Shown: positions 7,337-15,751, counted from the first letter of the stretch. The stretch: 64,000 nt of DNA from Dyadobacter sp. LHD-138 (GCF_030929615.1 NZ_JAVFVU010000006.1:124001-188000), one strand, 5' to 3'. Translations and numbers: made by a program. The notes: a model not told the origin generated them from the letters alone.

Positions 7337-9316
7337 ATGAGAAAATATCTAACGCCTTTTATCATTGCCTTAGTCTCTTCCAATGTCTTTGCTCAGTCGC
7401 CGGAATCTCCCCAGCCTATAAACCGGACTTTCCAGCTCGGCGAAGTGACAATCCCGGGAGCAGTCCTCAGAGACAGCAGCCAGAAGCTTTCGTCAGCACG
7501 TATTGAAAAATTCAACCGCACCGATCTGTCTAATGCATTGAACATCCTTCCCGGTGTGAGCATTGCCAATGTCGGCCCGAGAAATGAATCTGTCGTTTAT
7601 GTACGTGGTTTTGATCTGCGTCAGGTGCCGGTTTTTATTGATGGCGTGCCTGTCTACGTCCCTTACGACGGTTATGTGGATATGGGCCGTTTTACCACTT
7701 TTGATCTTTCCGCGATTAACGTCTCCAAAGGATTTGCTTCAATATTATATGGGGCCAATACCATGGGAGGCGCCATAAACCTTGTTTCCAGAAAACCCGT
7801 AAGCAAATTTGAAATCAACGGACGCGCCGGAATGTATAGCGGCAGCGGTTATCGCTGGAATGTAAACGCCGGATCCCGTTTTGGAAAATTCTTCTATCAG
7901 GTGGGCGCGTCCCAGCTAAAACAGGATACTTATCCCCTGTCCGCCGACTTCAAACACAGAAAATATCAGCAGACCGATGATCGCGAAAATGCCTACCGTG
8001 ACGATTTAAAATTCAGCGCCAAAGTGGGTTTCACCCCAAATGCCACTGACGAATATGTGATTGGATATGTCAATCAAAAAGGAGAAAAAGGAACTCCGCC
8101 TTATGTTGGTGACGATTCGAAAATTACGACACGTTTTTGGAAATGGCCTAAGTGGAATAAGCAAAGCCTGTATTTTATTTCCAATACAGCCGTGGGCGAG
8201 AAAAATAAAGTAAAGACCAGATTGTATTACGACACCTTCGTCAATCAGCTATTCAGTTTCGACGATACCACCTATGTCAAACAAACCAAAGGTTATGCAT
8301 TTCAAAGTTTTTATGACGACTATACCCTGGGTGGCAATGCCGAGTTTGAATCCAAAGCGATCAACAATAATGTCTTCCGTTTCAACGTCCAGTATAAACG
8401 GGACGTGCACCGGGAGCACGATCTCGGCGAGCCCATACAGTCTTACATAGACAACACGCTTTCAATCGGTGTTGAAAATACGTATCAGCTTTTACCTTCA
8501 CTGGCGGTGATTCCGGGTATCAGTTTTAACGCCAGAAAAGCCGACAAAGCCGAAGAATACAACGCCACTTCAAAAGAAATTACCAATTTCGCCAATAGTA
8601 AAAATAATGCCGTAAACGCCCAGATCGGTTTGTTTTGGGATATCACTGCCAATCACGCACTTCGCGGATCGGTTGCCAGGAAAACACGTTTTGCTACCAT
8701 TAAGGACCGGTACTCGTACCGCATGGGCCAGGCAATCCCGAATCCGGACCTTTCAGCCGAGGTTGCTGTTAACTACGACTTGAGTTACTCAGGAAAAATT
8801 GCCGATAAACTAAGTTTGCAGGCCAGCATTTTTAAAAGTGATATCAACGACATTATTCAGCAGGTTGACAATGTCCAGCCGGGAAAATTTCAGTTGCAAA
8901 ATGCGGGAAAAGCAAAATTTTACGGAGCAGAAGCGGGCGCTGATTATCAGGTAATCAGCGGTTTAAAAATCGGGTCTAATTATTCCTTCATTAAACGAAA
9001 AAATAAAACCAATCCGACTATTCTATTCACCAACGTACCTGAACACAAAATCTTCGGTTACGCCGATTTTTCATTTCTTAAACGCGCCAACATCGTAGCG
9101 AGCGTTGAGCACAACAGCGGCCGTAACAGTACAAGTTATGGAACCAGAGCAAAAGCTTATACATTGGTTAACGCAAAAGCTTCTGTAAAACTGTACAAAT
9201 TCATATCCGCAGAAGCTGGTTTAAACAACATTTTCGACGTTAATTATACCTTGGTTGAAGGTTTTCCAGAGGCCGGACGTAACTTTTTTGTCAACCTTGT
9301 TTTTAGTCATTTTTGA
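7337..9316 (+). CDS. TonB-dependent outer-membrane receptor, predicted ModE-controlled (molybdenum uptake?)
   Basis: A 659-residue receptor from the ATG at 7337 (an upstream in-frame start at 7295 would lie within the promoter). A signal peptide ends VFAQ. A plug domain follows (about 45-165: NILPGVSIANVGPRNESVVYVRGFD, VPVFIDGVPVYVPYDGYVD, ILYGANTMGGAINLVSRKP), then a 22-strand-type barrel ending in FFVNLVFSHF with a C-terminal aromatic residue. It has no carboxypeptidase-D-like extension and no STN domain, so it is a classical siderophore-type receptor, not a SusC. The gene starts 6 bp after a ModE-box palindrome and is followed at once by two secreted redox-type genes. Molybdate, tungstate or a chelated form is the best substrate guess from context; siderophore or another metal complex is the alternative. 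Confidence 0.9.
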   Translation: MRKYLTPFIIALVSSNVFAQSPESPQPINRTFQLGEVTIPGAVLRDSSQKLSSARIEKFNRTDLSNALNILPGVSIANVGPRNESVVYVRGFDLRQVPVFIDGVPVYVPYDGYVDMGRFTTFDLSAINVSKGFASILYGANTMGGAINLVSRKPVSKFEINGRAGMYSGSGYRWNVNAGSRFGKFFYQVGASQLKQDTYPLSADFKHRKYQQTDDRENAYRDDLKFSAKVGFTPNATDEYVIGYVNQKGEKGTPPYVGDDSKITTRFWKWPKWNKQSLYFISNTAVGEKNKVKTRLYYDTFVNQLFSFDDTTYVKQTKGYAFQSFYDDYTLGGNAEFESKAINNNVFRFNVQYKRDVHREHDLGEPIQSYIDNTLSIGVENTYQLLPSLAVIPGISFNARKADKAEEYNATSKEITNFANSKNNAVNAQIGLFWDITANHALRGSVARKTRFATIKDRYSYRMGQAIPNPDLSAEVAVNYDLSYSGKIADKLSLQASIFKSDINDIIQQVDNVQPGKFQLQNAGKAKFYGAEAGADYQVISGLKIGSNYSFIKRKNKTNPTILFTNVPEHKIFGYADFSFLKRANIVASVEHNSGRNSTSYGTRAKAYTLVNAKASVKLYKFISAEAGLNNIFDVNYTLVEGFPEAGRNFFVNLVFSHF

Positions 9317-9318
9317 AA

Positions 9319-10452
9319 ATGAAAAGGTGGTTTAAACAGGCAAAATTTGAAAAACATCAATCAGGCTGGCTTTTTATCGGCCTGGTTGCTTCCTTTTTTC
9401 TGTTTTGCGGACTTACCCAATCTTTTGAAAACGATAAACCCACACCATACACACTTCGCTATCCGGCCAATTTCGGTGCCCGCTACACCATTCCGGCAGA
9501 TAACCCAACGACCAAAGAAGGTGTATACCTGGGAAGGCTTCTGTTTTACGAAAAGAAACTGTCTGCGGGAAATTCCATTTCCTGTGAAAGTTGTCATCTG
9601 CAAAAGCTTGCATTTACCGACGGGAAGGCATTAAGTGCGGGCGCTGACGGATCGCTGACCACACGAAGTTCCATGTCGCTGGCCAATCTGTTGTGGGTGC
9701 GTAATTTCTTTTGGGATGGCCGCTCGCCCAATCTGGAACAGCAGGCTGCTTTTCCGCTCACCAACGTGCATGAAATGGGACAGCCACTCGAAGAATCCGT
9801 TGCCAAACTTCGGCAGACTGCTCTTTATCCACCGTTGTTCAAAGCCGCATTTGGCAGTGACATCGTTACCAGCGATCATATCTTAAAGGCGCTCGCACAA
9901 TTTGAACGGACATTGATTTCTGCTGATTCGAAATATGACCGGTATCTGGCCGGAATTTACCAACCGACCGCGCAGGAAATACGCGGGATGGAGCTTTTCC
10001 AGAATGCGCCCAACCCGCAAAAACAGATACGCGGCGCCAATTGCGAGCATTGTCATGGTGGCGTAAAAACATTTAAAGAGTTATTTCATAACAACGGCCT
10101 CGACAGTATTTTCAACGATAACGGCAGGGAGAATTTCACCAATCAGCCGGAAGATAAAGGCCGGTTCCGGGTGCCAACTTTGAGAAATATCATGCTAACC
10201 GCCCCATACATGCACGACGGACGTTTCCAACATATCGAACAGGTTCTGGATCACTACAACGAACATATCCGGGAAAGTGAAACACTCAGCAGTTTCCTGA
10301 AAGATGTTTCCAACGAGATAAATGGCAAAAAGCTGATGCTGACACAAAATGAAAAAACGGATATCATTTCTTTTTTGTCGATGCTGACCGACTCTACGTT
10401 CATCACCAATCCCGAATTTTCAAATCCACATTTAACCTTAAAATCACAATAA
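9319..10452 (+). CDS. Di-haem cytochrome c peroxidase / MauG-like protein
   Basis: A 377-residue exported protein. The ATG at 9319 lies 2 bp after the receptor stop codon, so the genes are cotranscribed and probably translationally coupled. A hydrophobic N-terminal segment (about 15-35) is a signal or membrane anchor. Two c-type haem motifs are seen, CESCH at residues 89-93 and CEHCH at 242-246, in the arrangement of bacterial cytochrome c peroxidases and MauG. The typical FWDGRSPNLEQQAAFPL and APYMHDGRF segments are present; the latter holds the usual axial methionine region. It acts in the periplasm as a peroxidase or in oxidative modification of a partner. Its repeated occurrence beside TonB receptors in Bacteroidota suggests a role in processing the imported compound (inference). 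Confidence 0.9.
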   Translation: MKRWFKQAKFEKHQSGWLFIGLVASFFLFCGLTQSFENDKPTPYTLRYPANFGARYTIPADNPTTKEGVYLGRLLFYEKKLSAGNSISCESCHLQKLAFTDGKALSAGADGSLTTRSSMSLANLLWVRNFFWDGRSPNLEQQAAFPLTNVHEMGQPLEESVAKLRQTALYPPLFKAAFGSDIVTSDHILKALAQFERTLISADSKYDRYLAGIYQPTAQEIRGMELFQNAPNPQKQIRGANCEHCHGGVKTFKELFHNNGLDSIFNDNGRENFTNQPEDKGRFRVPTLRNIMLTAPYMHDGRFQHIEQVLDHYNEHIRESETLSSFLKDVSNEINGKKLMLTQNEKTDIISFLSMLTDSTFITNPEFSNPHLTLKSQ

Positions 10453-10453
10453 T

Positions 10454-10966
10454 ATGTCTCCATTCAAATTTCACCCGCTGACTTTCGTGTGGGTTTTTAT
10501 CCTTTCATTGAGCCTATCCGTTTGTGGTTTTGCGCAAAATACAGCGTCGGTGGCCATTACCGGGGAAGTCGCAACGCCCTTGAACCTTACATTACAGGAC
10601 CTTTCAACTTTTAAACAGGTGAGTCAAAAAGTGAAAGAGCGGGATGGAAAGGAGCATGAATTTAAAGGTGTTGCCCTGATTGAATTGCTTGAAAAGGCCG
10701 GCGTAACGACCGGGAGCAAATTGCGTGGCGAAAATCTTGCCAAATATGTGCTGATTAAGGCAGCCGACGGTTATGAGGTCATTTACGCACTCGCCGAAAT
10801 TGATCCCGAATTCACCAGCCAGGTGATTATACTTGCGACCGAAAAAGACGGCCAGCCCATTCCGTCCGGAGAAGGGCCTTTCAGGATTATCACCCCAAAT
10901 GATAAGAAACCGGCCCGATGGATACGTGAAGTGCGTTCTATTAAAATAGCTTTTGCCAAAGACTGA
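10454..10966 (+). CDS. Small secreted molybdopterin-binding-domain-family protein without the Mo-ligand cysteine
   Basis: A 170-residue protein with a signal peptide ending CGFAQ. The mature part resembles the core of the sulfite-oxidase-type molybdopterin-binding domain: VAITGEVATPLNLTLQDLSTF, FKGVALIELLEKAGV, VLIKAADGYEVIYALAEID, GEGPFRIITPNDKKPARWIREVRSIKI. The only cysteine is in the signal peptide, so the cysteine that coordinates molybdenum in SUOX/YedY enzymes is absent and normal catalysis is unlikely. It begins 1 bp after the cytochrome gene stop and is the last gene of the ModE-box operon. It might bind a pterin or molybdenum ligand in the periplasm; that is a guess from the family and context. 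Confidence 0.8.
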   Translation: MSPFKFHPLTFVWVFILSLSLSVCGFAQNTASVAITGEVATPLNLTLQDLSTFKQVSQKVKERDGKEHEFKGVALIELLEKAGVTTGSKLRGENLAKYVLIKAADGYEVIYALAEIDPEFTSQVIILATEKDGQPIPSGEGPFRIITPNDKKPARWIREVRSIKIAFAKD

Positions 10967-11091
10967 AATCTGGTAAATGATTAAGCGAAAATAAAATCGA
11001 CTAACAATTTAGTTATTTAACATTTTTTAAGACAATAGAAATTTCATGATGACGTTCGGATTTCACGTTACACTTATTCAAACAAATCATT

Positions 11092-11688
11092 ATGAAATAC
11101 TTAACTGTACTTTTCATTACCCTGTTACGCTGCTGCACATCGGTTTTTGCTCAGGAAAACCATGACAAAATCGGTTACGTTGATCAGCAGTTGATTATCG
11201 AAAACATGCCCGAATTTAAAAAGCTGAATCAGGAAATCACCCTAAAAAGTCAGCAGTATGAAAAGATACTCAAAGGCAAATACGATGAATATGAGGCAAA
11301 GTCCGCGGCGTTGGAGAAATTGGCGTCGGCAAAGCCCGAACAGACCATATTGCGTGATAAGCTGACCGAACTTGAAAATCTGAAAAAGTCTTATGAAGAT
11401 TTTGAGACAAATGCCATGTCCGAGTTAAGAGATTATTACGGCAAAAAATTCACGCCCATTAAACAAAGGGTAAGTGAGGCAATCGTTTTTGCAGGAAGAC
11501 AAAAGGGTTATTCCTATGTTTTGAGAATGGACCTAAATCCAGACGGCGGGGATTTCTGGCCCGTGGTGCTTTATGCCCGTGATTCCACCTCCAACCTCTC
11601 CTCTGAAATCATGAAGAACCTGGGGATTAATGACGCTTCCGCCTCCACTCGAAAAATCGGAATTCCCCAGATGCTCAGACAAAAGTAA
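11092..11688 (+). CDS. OmpH/Skp-family periplasmic chaperone-like protein
   Basis: A 198-residue protein with a signal peptide (to about residue 22, VFAQ) and an OmpH/Skp-like body. KIGYVDQQLIIENMPEFKKLNQEI is the conserved first strand and helix. A long heptad-rich coiled coil follows (about 45-125), then FAGRQKGYSYVLR, typical of the C-terminal strand. Skp proteins hold unfolded outer-membrane proteins in the periplasm. A polar tail of about 35 residues after the domain (DSTSNLSSEIMKNLGIND) is longer than in E. coli Skp. It is a single gene with its own 125-bp upstream region, ending near a long hairpin, and could be a paralogue of a Skp encoded elsewhere. Confidence 0.82.
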   Translation: MKYLTVLFITLLRCCTSVFAQENHDKIGYVDQQLIIENMPEFKKLNQEITLKSQQYEKILKGKYDEYEAKSAALEKLASAKPEQTILRDKLTELENLKKSYEDFETNAMSELRDYYGKKFTPIKQRVSEAIVFAGRQKGYSYVLRMDLNPDGGDFWPVVLYARDSTSNLSSEIMKNLGINDASASTRKIGIPQMLRQK

Positions 11689-11748
11689 GTATTATCGGCA
11701 GGGAAAGGCGGTTTTACCTTTAAAGAAATAGAAATTTCGGAGTAAAAT

Positions 11749-11799
11749 AAACCAAAATGATCCGTTTGTTTCAAATTAACAAACGGATCATTTTGGTTT
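11749..11799. terminator. Bidirectional intrinsic terminator, 22-bp stem
   Basis: A 22-bp near-perfect inverted repeat, with arms around CAAAATGATCCGTTTGTT and its complement, surrounds a 7-base TCAAATT loop and has A and T tracts at its ends. It lies between the convergent ompH-like and isomerase-like genes. Confidence 0.85.
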
Positions 11800-12557
11800 T
11801 AATAAGTAAGGCTTTTCAGGTAAGCAATGGTCTGCGGTACCTGTTTGGCGTAACTCGGACTTTCGTCTTCAATATAAAAATGCTCAATTGACGATTTTTT
11901 TGCGGCTCTTAAAATCGTTGGGATATCCAGCTGTCCTGTTCCCAAAGCCACATCATTTTCAACCGGCGTTCCGCCCGACATATTACCCTGCACACCTTTT
12001 TTGAGGTCTTTCATGTGCACCAGTTTAAAACGGTCGGGATATTTCTCAATGAGTGCCGCCGGATCCTGACCCGGAAAAAACGCCCATAACATATCGAGCT
12101 CAAAGCTTACATATTTCGGGTCCGTTTTCTGGATAATGTAGTCCATCAGCGTTCCGTCCTCATGTTTTTCAAATTCATAACCATGGTTATGATAACAGAA
12201 AGTCAGACCAAATTCCTCTTTTAGCCGCTTGCCTATTTTGTTAAAATCCGCTACCGTTTTTTCAGCCATTTCCAAAGTAAACGGCCCAGTGTGAGGTACC
12301 CAGGCTACGCGTACAAAACTGGCGCCCAAAGCTTTCGCGTTTTGACCAACTTCCTGCGTTTTATTAAGCGCATCGGCATAACCTACCCCAAAAGACGAGC
12401 ATTTGATTCCCCTTTCATCCAGCAATTTGCGCAGATCAGCAGCCGTTTTCCCAAACAAACTCGAAAACTCCATATCCCTGATCCCCAACCCTTTCAACGT
12501 ATCCAGCGTGGCGGCAGTATTTTTACCAAGGCTGTTTCTGAAGGTATAAGAAACCAT
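11799..12557 (-). CDS. Sugar phosphate isomerase/epimerase family protein (main reading frame; signal peptide displaced)
   Basis: The frame encodes 252 residues of a xylose-isomerase-like TIM barrel. Visible motifs are VSYTFRNSLGK, GIRDMEFSSLFGK, YHNHGYEFEKHEDGTLMDYI (metal ligands), SFELDMLWAF, KLVHMKDLKKG and FYIEDESPSYAKQVPQTIAYL, so the catalytic domain appears complete. The frame opens with LFPEQPGMVSYTF, the mature N terminus of exported members of this family. The matching signal peptide lies just upstream in another frame (see 12588-12662). Adding one A to a run of seven A's would join them as AQKKGKPLFPEQPGMVSYTF. As it stands, translation from the ATG at 12557 would give a cytoplasmic protein. 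The substrate is unknown. Confidence 0.75.
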   Translation of the reverse strand: MVSYTFRNSLGKNTAATLDTLKGLGIRDMEFSSLFGKTAADLRKLLDERGIKCSSFGVGYADALNKTQEVGQNAKALGASFVRVAWVPHTGPFTLEMAEKTVADFNKIGKRLKEEFGLTFCYHNHGYEFEKHEDGTLMDYIIQKTDPKYVSFELDMLWAFFPGQDPAALIEKYPDRFKLVHMKDLKKGVQGNMSGGTPVENDVALGTGQLDIPTILRAAKKSSIEHFYIEDESPSYAKQVPQTIAYLKSLTY

Positions 12558-12587
12558 TCCCGGTTGCTCGGGAAAAAGTGGTTTGCC

Positions 12588-12662
12588 TTTTTTTGTGCAT
12601 AAAGACTTGCGTTACCCAAGGCAAAAGCCAGCGCCAGAAAAGTCAGATGTTTGATCTTCATA
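12588..12662 (-). pseudogene. Signal-peptide segment of the isomerase gene, out of frame by one base
   Basis: From the ATG at 12662 the minus strand reads MKIKHLTFLALAFALGN followed by ASLYAQKK, a textbook signal peptide. The frame then continues for 47 more residues without resemblance to the isomerase and ends at 12494. The junction is a run of seven A's (plus-strand T's, 12588-12594). An eighth A would restore one protein starting at 12662. It may be a recent frameshift, a sequencing/assembly error in a homopolymer, or slippage. Confidence 0.7.
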
Positions 12663-12918
12663 GTAAAAGGATAAGTTAGTTGACAATTTCCCGGATCGGA
12701 ATATTCCAATTGACGATGGAATAAGTCAACTGCCCTGTCAAAGATTAAATTAAATTTTGAACATAAATCCGGCTCACAGCAGGTATCTCACAATTGGATC
12801 GCTAAAATTTTCACTCATTAATTTTATCAAAAAATCCCGGCATTTAAATCCTGCACGATTTGATGACGGATATCAGTTATCTTTATCCCTCACTTTTGAG
12901 CAACGAAAGGACTTTATA

Positions 12919-13491
12919 ATGAAAGCATTTTTTGAACAGTTAAACATGCTCACGACTGGCGAGTTGGATCAAATCGACAATTATATTACAAAAAGAACAC
13001 TTAAAAAGGGGGATTTTTTAATTCGTGAAGGCAAGATTTGTGACGAAGTCGTATTTATCAGCAGTGGGATCCTAAGATCTTTTTATCTTTCTGACAAAGG
13101 AGAAGAAATCACTTATTGTCTCACTTTCGAAGGCAATATCATGACTGCATTGTCATCCCTTGTCACCGGAAAACCTACCGAAGAAGCCATTCAGGCACTC
13201 ACGGATGTACAGCTTTTGGTTATTAAAAAAGTACATCTTGATGCACTTTATCAATCTTCAAATGCATGGCTGAAAGTAGGAAAATATCTGACAGAATTGC
13301 AATATGTAGGACTGGAAAATCGGATTTTCAGCTATCAGAAATATTCCGCCAAAAAGCGGTATGCAGAACTGATGGCCAGACAGCCGGGACATATCTTAAA
13401 GATACCCGTTCAGTATTTAGCTTCGTTTCTCAACATTACGCCAAGGCACTTAAGCCGTCTGAGAAAGGAGATCAGCCAGGAAGTGTTTTAG
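12919..13491 (+). CDS. Crp/Fnr-family transcriptional regulator
   Basis: A protein of 190 residues from the ATG at 12919, preceded by GAAAGGA; the frame is open further upstream to 12757, but that part has no family features. Residues about 10-125 form a cyclic-nucleotide-type beta-barrel (KKGDFLIREGKICDEVVFISSGILRSFYLSDKGEEITYCLTFEGN). A Crp-type helix-turn-helix lies near the C terminus (IPVQYLASFLNITPRHLSRLRKEI). The length and lack of the PRARSA cAMP motif are typical of Bacteroidota Crp-family proteins, which often do not bind cAMP. It lies 120 bp upstream of the quinone-reductase-type gene on the same strand and may control it. Confidence 0.88.
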   Translation: MKAFFEQLNMLTTGELDQIDNYITKRTLKKGDFLIREGKICDEVVFISSGILRSFYLSDKGEEITYCLTFEGNIMTALSSLVTGKPTEEAIQALTDVQLLVIKKVHLDALYQSSNAWLKVGKYLTELQYVGLENRIFSYQKYSAKKRYAELMARQPGHILKIPVQYLASFLNITPRHLSRLRKEISQEVF

Positions 13492-13611
13492 GACATTTGT
13501 CCTGTTTTTAGATAGATCCCTCCGCTACTTTTGCAATGGATCTTGAAGAATTACCGTTTTCGAAGGGTTTCTTTCAGGGTAAATTCTAAAAACACAAAGT
13601 ACATTCTCTGT

Positions 13612-14190
13612 ATGAAAAAAGTACTGGTCATCAATGGCCATCCCAATCCCGACAGCTTAAATCATGCCCTTGCAGCGGCATACATACAGGGTGCTAAAAT
13701 TTACGGTGCGCAAATCGAATACCTTGTTATTGCCGAGCTGGATTTCAATCCCAATCTGCGGTACGGTTACCAGCAACGCACAGATCTGGAACCTGATTTA
13801 CTCGACGCCTGGAAAAAAATACAATGGGCTGATCACCTGGTTTGGGTCCATCCCGTTTGGTGGGGTGGGCTTCCGGCACTGATGAAGGGATTCATCGACC
13901 GCCTTTTTTTACCTGGCTTGGCATTCAGATACCGGGAAAATTCTGTTTGGTGGGATAAGCTGCTAAAAGGAAAAACCGCGCATATCATCACAACAATGGA
14001 TCAGCCGGGCTGGTATTACTTTCTTTTTTACGGTCAGCCCAGCATTAATCAGTTAAAAAAATCGACGCTCGAATTTTGCGGTGTGAGTCCGGTGAAAGTG
14101 ACGCGTTTTGGCATTATCAAAACAGCAAACCCGGAAATACGAACACAGTGGATAAAGAAAACAGAAGCACTTGGAAGACACTGTTACTAA
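13612..14190 (+). CDS. NAD(P)H-dependent oxidoreductase, flavodoxin-like (NQO1/MdaB type)
   Basis: A protein of 192 residues from the ATG at 13612. The first strand and loop KVLVINGHPNPDSLNHALAAAY binds the FMN/FAD phosphate. The middle motif ADHLVWVHPVWWGGLPALMKGFIDRLFLPGLAFRY is diagnostic for NAD(P)H quinone reductases of the flavodoxin_2 family. Such enzymes carry out two-electron reduction of quinones, nitroaromatics or azo dyes in the cytoplasm. It follows the Crp-family regulator and may be its target. The in-frame extension to 13531 has no family similarity and is not used. Confidence 0.9.
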   Translation: MKKVLVINGHPNPDSLNHALAAAYIQGAKIYGAQIEYLVIAELDFNPNLRYGYQQRTDLEPDLLDAWKKIQWADHLVWVHPVWWGGLPALMKGFIDRLFLPGLAFRYRENSVWWDKLLKGKTAHIITTMDQPGWYYFLFYGQPSINQLKKSTLEFCGVSPVKVTRFGIIKTANPEIRTQWIKKTEALGRHCY

Positions 14191-14454
14191 GTCTTGCGTT
14201 CAGAACATATCCAACGGAGGAAGAATGATAAAATATCCTTTAGTTAAGTTCGTTAAGAAATCAGCGCACGTTGGGTAAACAAAAACGTGTCAAAATTTAC
14301 ATGCGCCTGATGCATTTTTATTTCAGACGTTGTTTCTCCCTATTTTATAACAAAACTTTCAACAAATTGTATAACATGCTTTGATTCAGCCATTTTCCTT
14401 TTTACCTTGTTTTAAAAGAGTATTCTTTCAGATTAAACAAGCCCGCTAAAATTT

Positions 14455-14745
14455 ATGACAAAAGCAGATACGGTGGCGCAAATAGCCGATGCAACCGGAA
14501 TTTCGAAGGAGGAAGTAGAAAAGGTTCTGGAATCATTTTTCATAACCGTTAAGAATTCAATGAGCGGAGGAGAAAATATTTACATCCGTGGTTTTGGTAG
14601 TTTTATTAACAAGGAAAGAGCCGAGAAAACAGCAAGGAATATTACATTGAAATCGACCGTGATTGTCCCGGCTCATGTTGTTCCACATTTCAAACCATCG
14701 AAAGAATTTGTTAACCAGGTGAAAGAAGGCAACAAGTTGACATAG
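14455..14745 (+). CDS. HU/IHF-family DNA-binding protein
   Basis: This 96-residue basic protein has the complete HU fold: TKADTVAQIADATGISKEEVEKVLESFFITVKNSMSGGENIYIRGFGSF, where GFGSF is the hallmark turn, then the DNA-binding arm RAEKTARNITLKSTVIVPAHVVPHFKPSKEF. It bends and compacts DNA in the nucleoid. The sequence resembles the Bacteroidota-specific HU branch more than E. coli HupA/B. It is a single gene with a 264-bp upstream region and a strong terminator. The upstream gap contains one tiny frame with a Shine-Dalgarno sequence (14225-14278) and no other gene. Confidence 0.93.
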   Translation: MTKADTVAQIADATGISKEEVEKVLESFFITVKNSMSGGENIYIRGFGSFINKERAEKTARNITLKSTVIVPAHVVPHFKPSKEFVNQVKEGNKLT

Positions 14746-14770
14746 ACCAAATTCGAAGCAAAATTCAATT

Positions 14771-14808
14771 CATAATCCCGGAAATAATCTTTCCGGGATT
14801 ATGTTTTT
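14771..14808 (+). terminator. Intrinsic terminator after the HU gene
   Basis: A 14-bp perfect stem (CATAATCCCGGAAA and its complement) with a TAATC loop is followed by five T's. It ends 33 bp before the stop of the convergent alkB-like gene and may serve both. Confidence 0.88.
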
Positions 14809-14841
14809 ACAGCCTCAGGGCATTTTCCGGAAGACCTAATC

Positions 14842-15447
14842 CTACAATATTGTCCTGAAAGTCAGGTTGATGCGCCCGGCCACTTTTGTTGTTATTTTCG
14901 GAATCCGGTGTTCCCAGTTGCGCTGTAAATCCCCTTTCATGATCAGCAGGGAGCCATTTCCAAGGTACAGGGAATACTTCCGCCGGTGATCCGTTTTGTG
15001 TCGAAATTCAAAGTTCCTCCCCTGCCCCAGGCTCAATGAAGCAATATTAGGTCTTTCTCCGAGCTCCGCTTCATTGTCGCTATGCCACGCCACGGAGTCA
15101 TTTTCGTCGCGGTAATAATTCAGCAATACGCTGTTAAAAGATAATCCGGTAGCACTTTCGATCCTTTCCTTAAGATACAAAAGTGCATCCGTCCAGAAAA
15201 TCGGATCAAACCGGCTTCCGGAAAATGTATAGGATTTATTCTTATCGCCATACCACGCCGTCAGCCTGGGTGTCAGCAGCTGTTTTCCATACATCATAAT
15301 AGCGGGCTGCTGCCAGGGAACTTCATTCATGAGCTTTTCCATGACCTCACGGCTTTCTTTCTCAGATAAAAACCCCGGATAATATTCCAGAAGATTCTCC
15401 GGAAACACCATTCCTTCATCCTGATCAAACAAGTGTAACTGATTCAT
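14842..15447 (-). CDS. alkB: AlkB-like Fe(II)/2-oxoglutarate-dependent DNA repair dioxygenase
   Basis: A 201-residue protein of the AlkB family, closest in shape to the AlkBH2/H3-like bacterial group. The iron ligands are His122 and Asp124 in WHSDNEAELG and His180 in WEHRIPK. The 2-oxoglutarate and substrate-side arginines are Arg192 and Arg198 in GRINLTFR. RLTAWYGD and YTFSGSRFDPIF match the nucleotide-recognition lid of these enzymes. It removes methyl groups from N1-methyladenine or N3-methylcytosine in DNA or RNA by oxidation. It is a single gene, divergent from the ECF sigma gene across a 304-bp gap that holds no other recognisable gene. Confidence 0.9.
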   Translation of the reverse strand: MNQLHLFDQDEGMVFPENLLEYYPGFLSEKESREVMEKLMNEVPWQQPAIMMYGKQLLTPRLTAWYGDKNKSYTFSGSRFDPIFWTDALLYLKERIESATGLSFNSVLLNYYRDENDSVAWHSDNEAELGERPNIASLSLGQGRNFEFRHKTDHRRKYSLYLGNGSLLIMKGDLQRNWEHRIPKITTKVAGRINLTFRTIL

Positions 15448-15751
15448 AATCTGTTTTGGTCCTTATCTTCAAACAAAATACCCTCTTTCTAACGATGCGT
15501 CAGGAGTTTCCGCCCTGCTCTATTGCTAAACAATATTTGGCATCGAAAGTTGCAGCTAAAACGATGCTCATACGCCGATTTCGCCATTGAAATTTGGCCG
15601 AATAAGTAAACTTTATTTGAATTTTTCGGTAAAAACAATAAATATTTTAAGGGTAAGCGACGTATTTTTCGTCTCGGTTTTAGTCAACCCTGGGTGATAT
15701 TTGTTTGGAATTAGTTAATGCAGCGAAGATTATTCCGAAAACTCAACAAAA

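Noticed and set aside
12757-12918. 54-residue extension of the Crp-family regulator
   Set aside because: No similarity to the family; the ATG at 12919 has a purine-rich ribosome-binding site and gives the normal length.
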